Origin: Bacteroidales bacterium
GTDB lineage: Bacteria > Bacteroidota > Bacteroidia > Bacteroidales > UBA932
NCBI GenBank assembly: GCA_017620335.1
Contig: JAFZQO010000017.1
Span: 1-64,000 of the forward strand
Length of the DNA stretch: 64,000 bases
Direction: 5' to 3'
Below are positions 32,253-40,217 of this stretch, piece by piece. A program made the translations under genes and the position numbers. Numbering within the stretch: the stretch's first letter is position 1; every line of letters begins with the position of its first letter. Below the pieces are notes generated by a model, which was not told the DNA's origin, made no database searches, and saw only the letters and a program-made list of their open reading frames with translations.

Positions 32253-34595
32253 CTATTTGATTATGTTCGGGGTTTCCCATTTCTTGGTGGCGGTGCAGGT
32301 GACCTGCTGGGTCAGCCTGCCGGCCTTGAAGACGAAGTCGCCCTCCTCGAGCACCCACTTGCCGTCTTCGCCTACGAAGGCCAGGTCGCTGGCAGGAAGG
32401 GTAAATGTCACGGTCTTTGTCTCGCCGGGGGCGAGCTCGACCTTGTCAAATGCCCTGAGCACGCGGTTGTCAGGCACGAGCGAGGCGATGAGGTCGCTGG
32501 AGTACAGCAGGACCGCCTCCTTTCCGGCCACTGAGCCGGTATTCTTAACGTCGACGCTGACGGTCAGGTCGTCGGCGGGGCCGAACGAAGCCTTGTCGAC
32601 CTTGAGGTTGGAGTACTCGAAGGTGGTATAGCTCAGGCCGTAGCCGAAGGGCCACTGGAGGGAGACCTTGGCGTCGTAGTCATATGCGCCTCCCATGGTG
32701 GCGACTTCCTCACTGACCTTATAGTCGTAATTGGCCAGCGAGTTGATCTCGCGCGGATAGGTGTAAGGCAGCTTGGCGGAGAAATTGGTGTCGCCCGCGA
32801 GAAGGTTCGCGAGAGCGTCCGCGCCATAGTTGCCGGGGAGCATGATGTGGACGATTGCGGAGGCCAGGGGCTCGATGTCGGCAATCAGGCGCGGACGTCC
32901 CTCGTTGAGGATGAGGACGACCGGCTTGCCGGTCTTCGCAAGGGCCTTGACCAGGTCGAGCTGGTTCTGCGACAGCGTCAGGTCGGTGAGGTTGCCGGGG
33001 GTCTCGCAGTAGGAATTCTCGCCTATGCAGGCGACGATGACGTCAGCCCTGCGGGCGGCCGCGACGGCCTTGTCGAAGCCGTCGACGATCTCGTCGTAAT
33101 AGTTGCCGCGCTCATTGTAGCGGACTCCCTGCTCGAGGATGACGTTGGAAGCGCCGAACTTGTTGCAGAAGGCCTCGTAGATGGTATTGTACTGCTCGGT
33201 CAGGTCCTCGGCGCCGCCCTGCCAGGTATAGCTCCAGCCGCCGTTGAGGCAGCGCATCTGGTTGGCATTGGGGCCGGTGAGAAGGATGCTGGCGCCTTTG
33301 CGCAGGGGCAGGATGGCTCCTTCATTCTTCAGGAGAACCTCCGACTCCTCCGCAGCGCGCAGGGCCTTGGCAGCGAATTCGGCGCTGCCATAGAGGGGAT
33401 AATCGGCAGGATCGACGTCAGGATTGTCGAAGAGACCAAGACGCAGCTTCAGGCGCAGGATGCGGCGCACGGCGTTGTCGATGCGGGACATCTTGACTGC
33501 GCCTTCCTCGACGAGCTCCTTGAGAAGGGTGCAGAAATCTACGCTGTACGGGTCCATGCTCATGTCGATGCCGGCGTTGATGGCGATGCGGATGGCGTCC
33601 TTCTTGTCCTTGGCCACTTTCTCGCGCTGATAGAGGTTGTTGATGTCAGCCCAGTCGGTGATGAGCATTCCGTCCCAGTTCAGGTCCTCCTTAAGCCACT
33701 TGGTAAGGTACTCGTAGCTGGCGTGGACAGGCATGCCGTTGATGCTGGCGGAGTTGATCATGAAGGTGAGCGCACCGGCCTCGGCAGCAGCCTTGAACGG
33801 GGTGAAATACTTCTCGCGTATCATCTGCGGCGAAAGGTATGCAGGCGTGCGGTCCTTGCCCGACCACGGGGCGCCGTAGGCGAAATAATGCTTGACGGAC
33901 GTGGCCACGTTGTACTTTCCGATATGGTTCGGGTCGTCGCCCTGGTATGCCTTGACCTCGGCCGCGACCATATTGGCGTTGACGAGCGGACTCTCGCCGA
34001 AACTCTCGTAGATGCGCGGCCAGCGCGGGTCGCGGCCGAGGTCCACCACCGGGTTGAAAACCCAGGGGCAGTCTCCGGCGCGGCTCTCATACGCAGTGAC
34101 TTCAGCCATCTGCTTCACCAGTTCGACATTGAACGACGCTCCGACGTTGATCGGCTGCGGGAAAATCGTGGCACCCTGCGAATACGACGCACCGTGGTTG
34201 TGGTCCAGTCCGTAAATGGTCGGGATACCAAGGTGCTCCATCGAATATTTCTGGAAAGTGCCTATCCAGTTGCGCCAGTCCTCGGGAGAGGCGGCGCGTC
34301 CGGGAACGTTGAGGAACGAGCCGACGCGGTAATTGGCTATGAGCGTATCGACCTTCTTCTCGTCCAGCACCCACTGCATGCGGCCGTCCTTCATGGCGTA
34401 ACCGCCAAGGACATCGAGGTTTATCTGGAGCATCTGGCCGACCTTGTCGTCGAGCGTCATCTTCGACATGATGCGGTCGATGCGCTTCTCGATGTCGGGG
34501 TCCTTGGGGATCGAAGGAGAGTGAACGGGGGCTTTGTTGCAGGCGGTGATGCACAGCACGGCCAGCAGGGGGAGAAGGATTCCGGGGGTTTTCAT
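32253..34595 (-). CDS. bglX: GH3-family beta-glucosidase (BglX-like)
   Basis: The 780-residue lipoprotein (LCITACNK, Cys19) has all three GH3 domains: an N-terminal barrel (KVGQMLQINL; NPVVDLGRDPRWPRIYESFG) with the nucleophile Asp in GMLITDWADINNLY, an alpha/beta sandwich (ILLTGPNANQMRCLNGGWSY), and a C-terminal fibronectin III-like domain (PFGYGLSYTTFEYSNLKV). The layout is that of periplasmic BglX-type beta-glucosidases. It is the first gene of the GH3-GH3-esterase operon, and a TATATTTG box (34620-34627) lies 25 bases before its ATG. Confidence 0.93.
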   Translation of the reverse strand: MKTPGILLPLLAVLCITACNKAPVHSPSIPKDPDIEKRIDRIMSKMTLDDKVGQMLQINLDVLGGYAMKDGRMQWVLDEKKVDTLIANYRVGSFLNVPGRAASPEDWRNWIGTFQKYSMEHLGIPTIYGLDHNHGASYSQGATIFPQPINVGASFNVELVKQMAEVTAYESRAGDCPWVFNPVVDLGRDPRWPRIYESFGESPLVNANMVAAEVKAYQGDDPNHIGKYNVATSVKHYFAYGAPWSGKDRTPAYLSPQMIREKYFTPFKAAAEAGALTFMINSASINGMPVHASYEYLTKWLKEDLNWDGMLITDWADINNLYQREKVAKDKKDAIRIAINAGIDMSMDPYSVDFCTLLKELVEEGAVKMSRIDNAVRRILRLKLRLGLFDNPDVDPADYPLYGSAEFAAKALRAAEESEVLLKNEGAILPLRKGASILLTGPNANQMRCLNGGWSYTWQGGAEDLTEQYNTIYEAFCNKFGASNVILEQGVRYNERGNYYDEIVDGFDKAVAAARRADVIVACIGENSYCETPGNLTDLTLSQNQLDLVKALAKTGKPVVLILNEGRPRLIADIEPLASAIVHIMLPGNYGADALANLLAGDTNFSAKLPYTYPREINSLANYDYKVSEEVATMGGAYDYDAKVSLQWPFGYGLSYTTFEYSNLKVDKASFGPADDLTVSVDVKNTGSVAGKEAVLLYSSDLIASLVPDNRVLRAFDKVELAPGETKTVTFTLPASDLAFVGEDGKWVLEEGDFVFKAGRLTQQVTCTATKKWETPNIIK

Positions 34596-34619
34596 CGATT
34601 CTGTGGTTTATGAACAATA

Positions 34620-34627
34620 CAAATATA
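34620..34627 (-). promoter_or_regulatory. TATATTTG -7 box of the GH3-GH3-esterase operon
   Basis: This is an exact match on the minus strand, 25 bases upstream of the bglX-like ATG (34595). It is paired with a plus-strand box at 34651-34658, so the 99-base region holds divergent promoters. Confidence 0.65.
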
Positions 34628-34650
34628 CTAAATATTCGCCCAAAATGTCT

Positions 34651-34658
34651 TATATTTG
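34651..34658 (+). promoter_or_regulatory. TATATTTG -7 box of the putative TIM-barrel hydrolase gene
   Basis: This is an exact TAnnTTTG match, 37 bases before the ATG at 34695. An in-frame TTG lies inside this box, but the downstream ATG is preferred because it begins a clean signal peptide. Confidence 0.65.
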
Positions 34659-34694
34659 CGTTTACCGACCATAATAACCTTCATTATAACCACT

Positions 34695-36566
34695 ATGAGA
34701 AAATACCTTACCCTCATCCTTGCGGCGCTTGTCCTGACAATCGCCGCACAAGCCGGCAACTACAAGAACTTCCGCAACACCGCCTACATCGTGGCCGGTG
34801 ACGTGAACCGCATCGGCACCGTCGAGAACTGGGAGAAATCCTACGCGGACTTCTCCAAGAACCTCAAGCTGGACAAGGTCTACATCGAGACCTTCCGCGA
34901 CATGACCTACTCCGACGACAAGGCCCTCGAAGCGGCCATCAAGTTCTTCAAGTCCAAGGGCATAGAGGTCTCCGGAGGCATCACCTACAACTGGCGCGGC
35001 GGCGTCCGCCAGCGCTGGGAGAGCTTCTGCTACTCCAATCCCGAGCACCTCGCCATCATCAAGGACGTCATCGAGCGTACCGCGAAACTCTTCGACGAAA
35101 TAGTCCTCGACGACTATTATTTCACCAACTGCAAGGACGACCTCTGCATCGAGGCCAAGGGCGACAAGTCCTGGGGCGAGTTCCGCTCCGACCTTCTCGA
35201 CGAAGTGGCCAGGGACTACATCGTAGGCCCCGCCCACAAGGTCAACCCCAAGTGCAAGGTCATCGTCAAGTATCCCAACTGGTACGACCATTTCTACGGC
35301 CTGGGCTTCGACCTCGCACGCGGTCCCTGGACCTTCGACGGAGTTTATACCGGCACCGAGACCCGCGACCATACCAGCGAGCAGCATCTCCAGGCTTATG
35401 AGAGCTTCGGCATCATGCGCTACTTCGAGAACATCCGTCCCGCCCACAACTTCGGCGGCTGGGTTGACACTGGCGGCGCTTCCTATCCCGACCTCTTCGC
35501 CGAGCAGCTCTGGTTCACCCTCCTGTCCAAGGGACCGGAGATCACCCTCTTCAACTACTCCGGCATGTCCCGCCCGTTCCGCTCCGTGGAGCGTCCCTGG
35601 GCGCAGTACGGCCCCACCCTCGACATGGACGACCTGAAGGCCGAATCCGCCCGCAGGGGCGTCACCGAGCCCACCTGGGGCCGCGTGGCCCAGTACGCCT
35701 ACGACAAGATCGACCCCATCCTCGGCAAACTCGGCAATCCCAAGGGCATCCCCGCTTACAAGCCCTTCAACGCCGAAGGTGAGGAGTTCCTCCACAACTA
35801 CATGGGCATGGCCGGCCTTCCGGTCGAAATAGTCCCAGCTTTCCCGACGGAAGGCAAGGCTGTGATCCTCACCGAGGCCGCTGCAGCCGACCCTGAGATC
35901 CTCGCCAAGATGAAGGGCTTCATGAAGAAGGGAGGCGACATCGTGGTAACTTCCGGCTTCTACAAGGCCATGCAGGACAAGGGCATCAAGGGTATCTTCG
36001 AGATGGTCGTGACCGACCGCAAGGCCGATATCGATACCGTCGTGGTCTCCGGAGGCTTCGGAGGCAGGATCCAGAGAACCGCCGTCACCATCAAGATCCC
36101 AATCCTGACCTATTTCACGAACGACTCCTGGGAGCTTATCACCACCCTGGACTACGGCAACGGCTGGCCGCTGCTGCACCACAGCGTGTATTCCGAGGGC
36201 AACATCTACGTCTGGACCATCCCCGACAACTTCAGCCACATCTACGCCCTGCCGGCAGCTGCCCTGAACCTCATCCGCAGGACGGCATCCCCCGGCATGG
36301 ACGTATTCATGGAAGGCCCTTCGCAGGTCGCATTGTTCACATATGACAACGGCACTTTCGTGGCACATTCCTTCCATGACAAGCCCGTGGAGGTGTCCTT
36401 CGTGGTTAAGGGCGACAAAGTGACGGACATAGCTGACGGAAAGGCCCTTGAGGGCACCAAGCGTCCCGTCAGCCCCGTCAACGGACACCCGCGCACGGGA
36501 GAGCAGGAGCTTGTGGTCAAGGCCACCATCCCGCCCCACTCCTTCCGCGCATTCAAGATCGACTGA
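34695..36566 (+). CDS. Secreted protein, putative glycoside hydrolase of unassigned family
   Basis: This 623-residue protein has a signal peptide (MRKYLTLILAALVLTIAAQA). Residues about 30-320 read like a TIM barrel: DKVYIETFRD, GIEVSGGITYNWRGG, FDEIVLDDYYFTNCKDD, CKVIVKYPNWYD, FDGVYTGTETRD and LFNYSGMSRPF lie at strand-like intervals. LDDYYF and TGTETR hold acidic residues that could be catalytic. A middle alpha/beta domain resembling the trimerisation domain of beta-galactosidases (AVILTEAAAADPEILAKMKG) and a C-terminal beta domain follow. I cannot name a CAZy family. It is divergent from the GH3 operon. Confidence 0.6.
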   Translation: MRKYLTLILAALVLTIAAQAGNYKNFRNTAYIVAGDVNRIGTVENWEKSYADFSKNLKLDKVYIETFRDMTYSDDKALEAAIKFFKSKGIEVSGGITYNWRGGVRQRWESFCYSNPEHLAIIKDVIERTAKLFDEIVLDDYYFTNCKDDLCIEAKGDKSWGEFRSDLLDEVARDYIVGPAHKVNPKCKVIVKYPNWYDHFYGLGFDLARGPWTFDGVYTGTETRDHTSEQHLQAYESFGIMRYFENIRPAHNFGGWVDTGGASYPDLFAEQLWFTLLSKGPEITLFNYSGMSRPFRSVERPWAQYGPTLDMDDLKAESARRGVTEPTWGRVAQYAYDKIDPILGKLGNPKGIPAYKPFNAEGEEFLHNYMGMAGLPVEIVPAFPTEGKAVILTEAAAADPEILAKMKGFMKKGGDIVVTSGFYKAMQDKGIKGIFEMVVTDRKADIDTVVVSGGFGGRIQRTAVTIKIPILTYFTNDSWELITTLDYGNGWPLLHHSVYSEGNIYVWTIPDNFSHIYALPAAALNLIRRTASPGMDVFMEGPSQVALFTYDNGTFVAHSFHDKPVEVSFVVKGDKVTDIADGKALEGTKRPVSPVNGHPRTGEQELVVKATIPPHSFRAFKID

Positions 36567-36587
36567 TATCAATAATCCCTGACAACC

Positions 36588-37709
36588 ATGTCATCCACCC
36601 CTTACAAGGAAATCGAAAGCATATCCGAACTGCCCGCACCGGACAGCACTGGATATGTCACGCATTACGTTTTCCAGTACATCGACTTCAACCTCGTCCC
36701 GCAGTACGTCGCGGCCGGACACCGCTTCACGGACTGCTGCTTCCTCGGCTGCGAGATACCCGCCGAGATGGAGGACGAGATAGGCAGGACCTGCATCGTC
36801 TTCCCCAGGATGGGACGCATCTACAACGCCTTCAGGGGCAAGATGTACACCGGGGATTCCCTCTATGAGGGCTACGACCCGGAGGACGAGCAGAGTTTCG
36901 CCACATGCTTCGACTCGCGCGTATATATGAATTATACGGAGCAGGGAAGGCACTGTGACGACATCCGCGAGACGCTGGGAAGATCGCTGCACGACCGTGC
37001 GATAACCGATGCGATGTTCGATTTCCTGAGCCGCTTCGACGAGAAGCAGGTGGTGGCGGTGATGGGCGGGCACGCCCTGCTCCGAACGGATGACGCATTC
37101 AGGGACGTGGCGCTGATAAGCAAGGCGCTTACAGAGAAAGGCAAGATAATGGCGTCGGGCGGAGGGCCCGGCGCCATGGAAGCCACTCACTTCGGTGCCT
37201 GGATGGCGGGACGCGACCGCCAGGAGTTCGACGACGCACTGGAGATGCTGACCGTCGCCCCCTCCTTCCGCGACCAGGGCTGGCTGCGCACCGCCTTCGA
37301 AGTGAGGAAGAGATTCCCCCAGCGCAACTACCGCAGCCTCGGCATCCCGACATGGTTCTACGGGCATGAGCCCGCCACCCCTTTCGCGACCGACATAGCC
37401 AAGTTCTTCTTCAACAGCGTGCGCGAGGACACCCTCCTGTCGATTGCCAAGGGAGGCATCATCTACTCCCCCGGCTCCGCCGGCACCTTCCAGGAGATCT
37501 TCCAGGACGCCGCGCAGAACCATTACGAGACCTTCGGCAGTTCCAGCCCGATGGTATTCCTCGGAGTGGACTACTACACCCGCGAGGTTCCCATCTATCC
37601 GCTGCTGGAGGACCTCCTCGCACGCGGAAAATACAAAGGCCTCATCCTCTCAATCACCGACGACAAGGAGGAGGTCGTGAAACAGATCCTGGCATACTCC
37701 GCCAGATGA
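36588..37709 (+). CDS. LOG-family Rossmann-fold protein (nucleotide nucleosidase-like)
   Basis: The 373-residue cytoplasmic protein has the lysine-decarboxylase-like/LOG fold in its second half: VVAVMGGHALLR, KIMASGGGPGAMEATHFGAW (about residue 185) and the substrate loop IIYSPGSAGTFQEIFQDAA (about 285), corresponding to the PGGxGTxxE motif. Related proteins cleave nucleoside monophosphates to base and ribose 5-phosphate. The catalytic Glu is in TFQEI. The N-terminal 120 residues form an extra domain. It starts 21 bases after the preceding gene and ends at a strong terminator. Confidence 0.8.
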   Translation: MSSTPYKEIESISELPAPDSTGYVTHYVFQYIDFNLVPQYVAAGHRFTDCCFLGCEIPAEMEDEIGRTCIVFPRMGRIYNAFRGKMYTGDSLYEGYDPEDEQSFATCFDSRVYMNYTEQGRHCDDIRETLGRSLHDRAITDAMFDFLSRFDEKQVVAVMGGHALLRTDDAFRDVALISKALTEKGKIMASGGGPGAMEATHFGAWMAGRDRQEFDDALEMLTVAPSFRDQGWLRTAFEVRKRFPQRNYRSLGIPTWFYGHEPATPFATDIAKFFFNSVREDTLLSIAKGGIIYSPGSAGTFQEIFQDAAQNHYETFGSSSPMVFLGVDYYTREVPIYPLLEDLLARGKYKGLILSITDDKEEVVKQILAYSAR

Positions 37710-37712
37710 ACG

Positions 37713-37745
37713 AAGGGCCCGCGCAGGCGGGCCCCTTTTCTTTTA
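37713..37745 (+). terminator. Intrinsic terminator after the LOG-family gene
   Basis: A perfect 8-base stem GGGCCCGC (37715-37722) / GCGGGCCC (37727-37734) with loop GCAG is followed by a T-rich tract (TTTTCTTTT). It begins a few bases after the stop codon at 37709. Confidence 0.92.
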
Positions 37746-37752
37746 AAAAACA

Positions 37753-37783
37753 CTAAGGCCGCAGCGGTAGCCGCAGGCCTTAG
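37753..37783. other. Inverted repeat in the region before the NfeD-like gene
   Basis: CTAAGGCC (37753-37760) and GGCCTTAG (37776-37783) pair around a GC-rich middle with a further short CGG/CCG pairing. No T-run follows. The remaining bases to 37942 are A+T-rich leader with no gene. Confidence 0.4.
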
Positions 37784-37912
37784 CTCCACAAATCATAAAC
37801 ACGCTGCATCACGCAGGGCACTGCAATTTAGGCAAAAAGCGTGCGATTTCAAAATTTATCTAATTTTTCTTAAATTTTTATTGTTTTTCAATAATTATTT
37901 TCTATATTTGCG

Positions 37913-37920
37913 TTCAGAAA
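37913..37920 (+). promoter_or_regulatory. TATATTTG -7 box of the NfeD-like/flotillin operon
   Basis: This is an exact TAnnTTTG match in a very A+T-rich stretch, 23 bases before the ATG at 37943. TTG at 37881-37883 is too far upstream to be a normal -33 element. Confidence 0.65.
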
Positions 37921-37942
37921 CCATTTTAACACTTTTTCAGAT

Positions 37943-38557
37943 ATGATAGCAGCATGGTGGGCATCACTCAGTGTGATCATGAAAGTTCTGTGGGGTATCA
38001 CCCTCGCAGCCTCGCTGGTCTTCGTCATCCAGACGGTAATGACCTTCATCGGAGCTGACGCAGGAGGTGACTTCGACGTCGATGCCGGAGGCGGCATGGA
38101 CGTCGATTTCGACGATGTTTCATCGGCGATGGGCACCGGGATGAATCTCCTTACTTTCCGCAACCTCGTCAACTTCCTTCTCGGATTCGGATGGACCTTC
38201 ATCCTCCTGCAGAAGAGCATCTCCTCGACAGGGCTTCTCCTCTTCATTTCGGTTCTGGTCGGTCTGGCGCTCGTAGCCATCGTAATGTATATGTTCAAGT
38301 GGCTCAGCAGTATGCAGCAGTCGGGAACTATCGACGTGTACAAGGCCGCCGTCGGCTGCCAGGGCAAGGTCTATCTGACCATCCCCGGCGAGCGCGCCGG
38401 AGAAGGCAAGGTGCAGATAACCATCAACAATGCCGTACGCGAGTATGCCGCCCTCACCGACTCCGATACCCTCAAGACCGGCACGCCGATCAGGGTTGTC
38501 GAGGTCCTGAGTCCCAGCACCCTCCTCGTCGAAGAGCTTAATTCACTCATTGTCTAA
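37943..38557 (+). CDS. NfeD-like membrane protein, flotillin partner
   Basis: The 204-residue protein has an N-terminal transmembrane helix (about 10-35), an Asp/Gly-rich loop (GGDFDVDAGGGMDVDFDD, about 40-57), two more helices (about 75-118) and a C-terminal soluble beta domain (GCQGKVYLTIPGERAGEGKV to VEVLSPSTLLVEEL) with the look of an NfeD OB-fold. NfeD short forms (YuaF type) pair with flotillin in membrane microdomains, and a flotillin gene lies 20 bases downstream. The pairing supports the call more than the sequence alone. Confidence 0.75.
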   Translation: MIAAWWASLSVIMKVLWGITLAASLVFVIQTVMTFIGADAGGDFDVDAGGGMDVDFDDVSSAMGTGMNLLTFRNLVNFLLGFGWTFILLQKSISSTGLLLFISVLVGLALVAIVMYMFKWLSSMQQSGTIDVYKAAVGCQGKVYLTIPGERAGEGKVQITINNAVREYAALTDSDTLKTGTPIRVVEVLSPSTLLVEELNSLIV

Positions 38558-38577
38558 CATATTAACTGACTTATATT

Positions 38578-39996
38578 ATGGGAATTGAACTGATCATCAT
38601 CATCGTATTCGTCGTCTTCGTGACCTTCGCGGCCATCCTCAGACGCTACAAGAGGTGCCCTTCGGACAAGATCCTCGTCATCTATGGTAAGACCGGGAAG
38701 AACAAGGAGGGTTCCATTTCATCCGCCCGATGCATCCACGGCGGTGCATCCTTCATCTGGCCTGTCTTCCAGGACTGGAAGATGCTCGACCTGACCCCGA
38801 TCAGCATCGAGTGCAACCTCACCAACGCCCTGTCCAAGCAGAACATCCGCGTCGACGTCCCCTGCCGCTTCACCGTCGGTATCTCCACCGAGCCTGAAGT
38901 AATGACGAACGCTGCCGAGCGTCTGCTCGGACTGCATCCCTCCGACATCCAGAACATCGCCACCGACATCCTCTTCGGTCAGCTCCGTCTGGTCATCGCC
39001 ACGATGGACATCGAGGAGATCAACGCCGACCGCGACAAGTTCCTCGCCGCCGTCAGCCAGAACGTCGAGGCCGAGCTCCGCAAGATCGGTCTGAAGCTCA
39101 TCAACGTCAACGTCACCGATATCCGCGACGAGTCCGGCTATATCGAGGCCCTCGGTAAGGAAGCCGCCGCCAAGGCCATCAACGACGCCAAGAAGAGCGT
39201 CGCCGAGCAGAACCGTTTCGGTGAGATCGGTAAGGCCGAGGCCGACAGGGACAAGGACATCCGTATCGCCGAGACCAGCAGGGACACCCGTATCTACACC
39301 GCCGAGGCCAACGCCAAGGCCGTCGAGGGTGAGAACAACTCCAGGATCGCCATCGCCAACTCCGACGCGAACCGCCGCGAGAAGCAGGCTGAGGCCGAGC
39401 GCATAGCCGTTGCGGCCGAGAAGGTCCAGGCCGCAAAGGCCCTCGAGGAGGCGTACAAGAGCGAACGCGACGCCGAAATCGCCCGCGCCGAGCGCGAGAA
39501 GGCCACGCAGGAGGCCAATATCGTCGTCGCCGCCCAGATTGAGAAGGAGAAGATGATCATCGAGGCCGAGGCCAAGGCCGAACAGCTCCGCCGTGAGGCA
39601 CAGGGCCAGGCCGATGCAATCTTCGCCAAGATGGACGCCCAGGCGCGCGGTGCCCTGGAGATCCTCTCCAAGCAGGCCGCCGGTTTCGGCAAGCTCGTAG
39701 AAGCAGCCGGCGGCGACGCCAAGGACGCCATCACGATGCTCATCTCCGACAAACTCCCCGAGCTCGTCAAGACCCAGGTCGAGGCCGTCAAGGGCATCAA
39801 CATCGACAAGGTGACCGTCTGGGACGGCGGTTCCAAGGACGGAGGCAAGACCGCTACCGCCAACTTCATCTCCGGGATGATGCAGTCGGTCCCCCCACTC
39901 GACGAAATATTCAAGATGGCCGGCATGAGCCTTCCTACCTACCTTAAGGGCAAGGAGGAGCCCAAGGCCGACGTACAAGAGGAGGTCAAGGAATAA
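38578..39996 (+). CDS. floA: Flotillin (SPFH-domain membrane scaffold)
   Basis: The 472-residue protein has one N-terminal membrane segment (residues 4-22), an SPFH/PHB domain (about 30-190, including RVDVPCRFTVGIS and LKLINVNVTDIRDESGYIEA), a long Ala/Glu/Lys/Arg coiled coil with repeated EAxAKA/AEAE units (about 195-350) and a flotillin C-terminal domain ending in an acidic tail. It oligomerises at the inner membrane and organises protein complexes. FloT/YuaG-type architecture is clear; the symbol is by family. The stop codon overlaps the next ATG by one base. Confidence 0.9.
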   Translation: MGIELIIIIVFVVFVTFAAILRRYKRCPSDKILVIYGKTGKNKEGSISSARCIHGGASFIWPVFQDWKMLDLTPISIECNLTNALSKQNIRVDVPCRFTVGISTEPEVMTNAAERLLGLHPSDIQNIATDILFGQLRLVIATMDIEEINADRDKFLAAVSQNVEAELRKIGLKLINVNVTDIRDESGYIEALGKEAAAKAINDAKKSVAEQNRFGEIGKAEADRDKDIRIAETSRDTRIYTAEANAKAVEGENNSRIAIANSDANRREKQAEAERIAVAAEKVQAAKALEEAYKSERDAEIARAEREKATQEANIVVAAQIEKEKMIIEAEAKAEQLRREAQGQADAIFAKMDAQARGALEILSKQAAGFGKLVEAAGGDAKDAITMLISDKLPELVKTQVEAVKGINIDKVTVWDGGSKDGGKTATANFISGMMQSVPPLDEIFKMAGMSLPTYLKGKEEPKADVQEEVKE

Positions 39997-40217
39997 TGGC
40001 TATAATCGTTAACGTGGACGTCATGCTCGCCCGAAGGAAGATGTCTTCCGGCGAACTCGCCGACAAGGTGGGCATATCGGCGGCCAATCTATCCATCCTG
40101 AAGACAGGAAAAGCCAAGGCCATACGCTTCAGCACGCTCGGCGCGCTGTGCAAGGCCCTGGACTGTCAGCCGGGGGATCTGCTGGAGTACGCTCCGGACC
40201 CGCCTGAATCTACTTAG
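39996..40217 (+). CDS. Small helix-turn-helix regulator (Xre/YozG type)
   Basis: This 73-residue single-domain DNA-binding protein has an Xre-type HTH (SSGELADKVGISAANLSILK, about residues 17-36) and the C-terminal segment LGALCKALDCQPGDLLEY typical of YozG/YdaS-like regulators. It overlaps the flotillin stop by one base, so it is co-translated with the membrane-scaffold genes. The 3' end overlaps the convergent GH2 gene by eight bases. Targets are unknown; autoregulation of this operon is possible. Confidence 0.85.
   Translation: MAIIVNVDVMLARRKMSSGELADKVGISAANLSILKTGKAKAIRFSTLGALCKALDCQPGDLLEYAPDPPEST

Noticed and set aside
32847..34613. A 588-codon plus-strand frame opposite the bglX-like gene, and frames opposite 34662-36572, 55049-56458 and 60206-61687
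   Set aside because: These are shadows of well-supported GH3, putative hydrolase, nfnB and rnfC genes, with low-complexity composition.
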